Source of the DNA: Cycas panzhihuaensis
Taxonomy: Eukaryota; Cycadophyta
Direction: 5' to 3'
Assembly (NCBI GenBank): GCA_023213395.1
Contig: CM041465.1
Coordinates: 78,065,741-78,129,740 of the forward strand
DNA length: 64,000 nucleotides
The notes under the pieces: model-generated
Seen by the model: only the letters and a program-made list of their open reading frames with translations
Databases searched by the model: none
What the model was told of the DNA's origin: nothing
Made by a program: the position numbers and the translations under genes
In this document: positions 61,095 through 64,000 of the stretch, piece after piece
Layout of the letters: each line of letters begins with the position of its first letter
Position numbering within the stretch: position 1 is the stretch's first letter

Positions 61095-61850
61095 GAACCA
61101 ATAGTTCTTTTCGTGGTGACCATCATTCTTACAGTAATTACATTTTTCGTTAAACTTCTTCTTATCTTGAGAACTTTTGCATGACCTTTGCGTGATTTTC
61201 TCCTCCTTAGTAGCCTCCTTCCTCTAAGTTTTCATGGCTAGGGCTTGACTTGAATCGGGTCCCCTAAGCATTCTATGATGTTTAAGCTTGGCATCCTCTG
61301 CTAGAATTAGGTTTTTAAGCCCGTCAAACATTTCTGCTTCCATCACTTCGTCTCTACCATAAATGGTCTGGAAAGTGGCAAACGCAGTCAACAATTTCGA
61401 CATGATTATTGCAAATAACAAGGCATTATCGATCAAGTTTTGCTTCAGTTCTTCTAGCTTGTTCTTCAAGTATGTTATTTTATTAATGTAGGAGTTGATG
61501 TTATTTTCATCTTCCACACACGAATTGGACAACTCTAACATCAGGGCAAGACGTCTATTTGTTTTCTTCTTCTCAAGCATATGACATAGTTTTATCCATA
61601 TTTCATCTAGTTTGTCCAAATTATGAACCAAGGCTTTCTGGCCCGATGCCAGTGATAGTTTCAATAGTCCCACAGCCATAAATTTCTTTTCTTCGAGATG
61701 AATACACTCTTTATGGTCTAGTGGAATCACGTCCTCCTTAGCCTTTGTGATACCCCAGAGTTGATTCACGATCAAAATGAGCTCCATATTAGGCTTCCAC
61801 TTGCTGAAATTATTACCGTTAAAGATAACCTTCGGTAAAATGTGTTCCAT
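61095..61850 (-). pseudogene. gag of the nested copia, nearly open
   Basis: ATG at 61850 opens 208 codons on the minus strand: VIFNGNNFSKWKPNMELIL (copia gag N-terminus), then the UBN2-type body with SNSCVEDENNINSYINKI and LLTAFATFQTIYG, to a stop at 61224. Past that stop (an Arg or Trp position) the same frame continues with the zinc knuckle CNYCKNDGHHEKNYW near 61145-61100, where the last Cys is Tyr. Gag assembles the virus-like particle. This is the longest open gag in the window. Confidence 0.9.
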
Positions 61851-63355
61851 CTCAAGAAACGAGCTTCAACATGAGTTAAATAACACTAGAACGAATATTT
61901 TCAGGACAAAAATGCACCCCTGTATCCTCCTCTAGCTTAAGGGCACGCTCTAGAGGGCAACAAACACCGACTATACACGCATAGAGTGAGTCACCGACTG
62001 TTTTGCCTTACCAACCATCAACAAACAACCTTAAATAACCTTGAAAGTATCACAACTGACGCTTAAGATTATTTAAAAAACTATGCTCTAAGATAAAGGA
62101 TTGCTCCACAAATAATGATCCATAGTTTCCAAGCCAAAAATACGATAATCCTCCTTGATCTACGTTGAAAACGGCTCACGAGGTGTCCAAATATATACAA
62201 AGTACTTCACACTATGATGAAATATGATATATCAATGGTATAAAGGGCTCTTTTTATAATCTTTCATTAACGAGAATATGTTTAAAGGCATATTCTAAAA
62301 AGTGCGACTTTATATGGACAACTGTACCTCTTCACTAAACCCACGTGCTATAATCTTTTAATTTAACATTTCAAAGATGATGCTAAAGTTATAACTTAGT
62401 GAAAGAACACTAAAGAAAAGTTGCCCACATGATATGATAGGACATGACTGCTGTATTACACTCATGGGCAACGTATTCCAAATGGACCATTGGCTAGTAT
62501 TCGACCTTCGAACACATTGTACGACTGGTAAACAGCCCAAATTCAATCTAGCACTCCTTGCACATGCCCAACTGACATATATATGTGCCCGACCAGTCTT
62601 AAAGGAGCCACACACACTCTGAGGTATGCCCAATTAGCATAGGAAGTACTCAATCAACATAAATTCAATTTAGCCAGCTTTTAATGGGCCCAAAACAATA
62701 GAAAAATGGCCCAGCCAGTTCTCAAATATGCCCAGGCATGATAACAAGAGCCCAACCAGCCTCAATGTGGCCGTTCTAAGCTTATTTTGTACACATAAGT
62801 CTCCAATATCTTCAAAACATAGAGAATTTTCAATAAAATAGCCTTCTACTACTGTAAACTTCAACCGAACACTTATATTTAGACAGAAAACTGCCAACAC
62901 AAGCTCCAATCACGTCCACATGTGCTACATTGAGGTTAGCAAGCAGTGCCCAAAAACAACCTTATTTTATCGATTTTTTATGACATTTTAATGTGAAATA
63001 TAAAGGATTTATATGTACACAGGCTTCGCTGTCCTCATAGTCATCGAATCACCATTAGTATATGCTTTGATGGCTTGAATCACCATAATAGATTATCAAT
63101 TGGCTTTAGATGGCCTCCAATGAGCCAACTCCAACCACAAACGTGGATTTCATGCCTGGATACTAACTCTAATAAACCCTTATGCTCTGTTGAATAGTGA
63201 TTTTCAGTGCTTCAACCACCATTGATATGTTGTGCCTGCTTCTGCACATTGTTAGATATGATGGACCCTCAAGACAAGTCTTGGGTTTGACAGCTTTACC
63301 CGGTAAGCAATGATCTCACTACTCCACTTAACGTTAGGTTTTATCTGTGTATGAC
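61851..63355 (-). other. Leader of the nested copia, about 1.5 kb, no gene
   Basis: There is no coding content. Between 62520 and 62780 the plus-strand words GCCCAAC, GCCCGACCAG, GCCCAATTAG, GCCCAGCCAG and GCCCAACCAG recur at irregular spacing of roughly 30-50 bases, a loose degenerate repeat. Confidence 0.5.
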
Positions 63356-63373
63356 CCTACAACTCTGATACCA
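63356..63373 (-). other. Primer binding site of the nested copia
   Basis: On the minus strand TGGTATCAGAGTTGTAGG follows the LTR end directly. This is an unmutated initiator tRNA-Met type site. Confidence 0.93.
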
Positions 63374-63736
63374 TGTTCAAGAATATGAAATCATACAGGT
63401 ATGTTCCCATCTGCATAATCTTTAACCATACACAACAAGTAAACAAATACATACACACAAAACAGATGCACATTATGCAGGATTTACGTGAGAAAACCCT
63501 TTTAGGAAAAAACTCACCACAAAATGATCCTTTATGGATCACACTGATTATTGCATAATGATTTTGATACATTAAATACACAAAGCCTCAAGGCTTTTAT
63601 ACTCTTCCAAGAGGTATCACCTGATTAGGGTTGTGACCCTCTGAATAAGTTACACGTTTTCGTTTAATCACCTTAGTTAAACCACATTAACATTAACATT
63701 AACATAGTGGATTAGCAATCAAATGCCACGTTAATA
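63374..63736 (-). repeat. 5' LTR of the nested minus-strand copia
   Basis: On the minus strand it starts TATTAACGTGGC (TG changed to TA) and ends TATTCTTGAACA. An extra ATTAAC unit accounts for most of its length difference from the other LTR. Confidence 0.92.
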
Positions 63737-64000
63737 TGTACAGACCCAAAACTAATAAAGTCTATATTAGTAGACATGTTGTCTTTGATAAATAAGCAAT
63801 CAAAGAGAATCATACCATCTATCAACAAATATAAGGGCATACAAGACCAACAATTTCTATTCCTAAAGAAGAAATACTAGAAATCACAACTGCAGATATA
63901 GGTGGTCATGAAAATGAATCATTTGAAGGAAATAGATAAGATACTAGTCAAACAAGTTCAAGGTCTGAGGAAGCATAAAATAGAGTAGCAACTAAAGAAG
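63737..64000 (+). pseudogene. copia pol of the split element, right part (continues outside the window)
   Basis: After the insert the reading DPKTNKVYISRHVVFDK continues the motif left at 57432. An acidic linker between integrase and RT follows (PKEEILEITTADIGGHENES near 63860-63920). RT itself would lie outside the window. Confidence 0.8.

Larger units (their letters stand above)
57438..63736 (-). mobile_element. Nested Ty1/copia element on the minus strand, complete structure, decayed
   Basis: Both LTRs are present (57438-57795 and 63374-63736), with the primer site next to the right LTR, a purine tract next to the left one, and gag-pol on the minus strand between. The flanking duplication is TGTAT/TGTAC. 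By eye the LTRs differ at about 12% of positions. Most of the coding sequence is in one frame with scattered stops, making it the best preserved copia here. Length is 6,299 bp. Confidence 0.94.
54377..64000 (+). mobile_element. Plus-strand Ty1/copia element, split by a nested minus-strand copia and cut by the window end
   Basis: The 5' LTR, PBS, gag, protease and integrase lie at 54377-57437. The pol reading resumes at 63737 and leaves the window. At the split, bases TGTAT (57433-57437) and TGTAC (63737-63741) are the target duplication with one change. Removing the insert restores YRCTDPKTNKVYISRHVVFD, the normal copia post-integrase motif. Coding parts are full of stops. Confidence 0.9.

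Overview
The window is nuclear DNA from a seed plant, and nearly all of it is old, nested retrotransposon sequence. The evidence for a plant is an intact intron-containing cytosolic ribosomal protein gene of plant type (RPS6) with telo-box promoter motifs, plus plant-type LINE, Ty1/copia, chromovirus and Tat-lineage Ty3/gypsy elements. Most element coding regions are broken by stops, and the two LTR pairs of the copia elements differ by about 11-12%. This suggests slow removal of old insertions, as in large plant genomes. I cannot name the species.

Layout: 1-4354 is the 3' part of an L1-like LINE ending in a poly(A) tract. 4355-11640 is AT-rich DNA with a minus-strand copia LTR, a broken copia pol with its 3' LTR, a gypsy 3' remnant split by a TG microsatellite, and two tandem repeats. 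11648-19325 is a structurally complete but dead copia element with 297-bp LTRs, an iMet-type PBS and the target duplication TAATA. 19386-19610 is a minus-strand chromodomain scrap. 19615-23084 and 42149 to about 43005 are the two halves of one chromovirus, split by a 19.06-kb Tat-like element (23085-42148) with target duplication ACCAC. The Tat-like 5' LTR itself carries an inverted solo LTR of its own family (24214-26743, duplication GGATC). The Tat-like element has gag, protease, RT-RNase H and integrase on the plus strand. Beyond pol it has a head-to-head pair: an antisense gene with a plant mobile domain (PMD) and apparent introns, and a sense second RNase H.

43006-48200 holds more gypsy debris in both orientations. 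48521-50896 is RPS6, the only host gene I can support: 7 exons and 250 codons, open throughout. 51000-54376 is non-coding and contains two diverged copies of a repeat of about 750 bp. 54377-57437 plus 63737-64000 is a plus-strand copia element interrupted by a minus-strand copia element (57438-63736, duplication TGTAT/TGTAC).

The most interesting part is the 3' third of the Tat-like element. There, phase-consistent splice sites, a minus-strand TATA box and a facing RNase H unit suggest two extra transcription units arranged divergently inside a retrotransposon. Also notable are two LTR hairpins with compensatory base changes between LTR copies, and three nested insertions whose pre-insertion sites can be read exactly. 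All calls are from reading the sequence by eye; no database search or alignment program was run.
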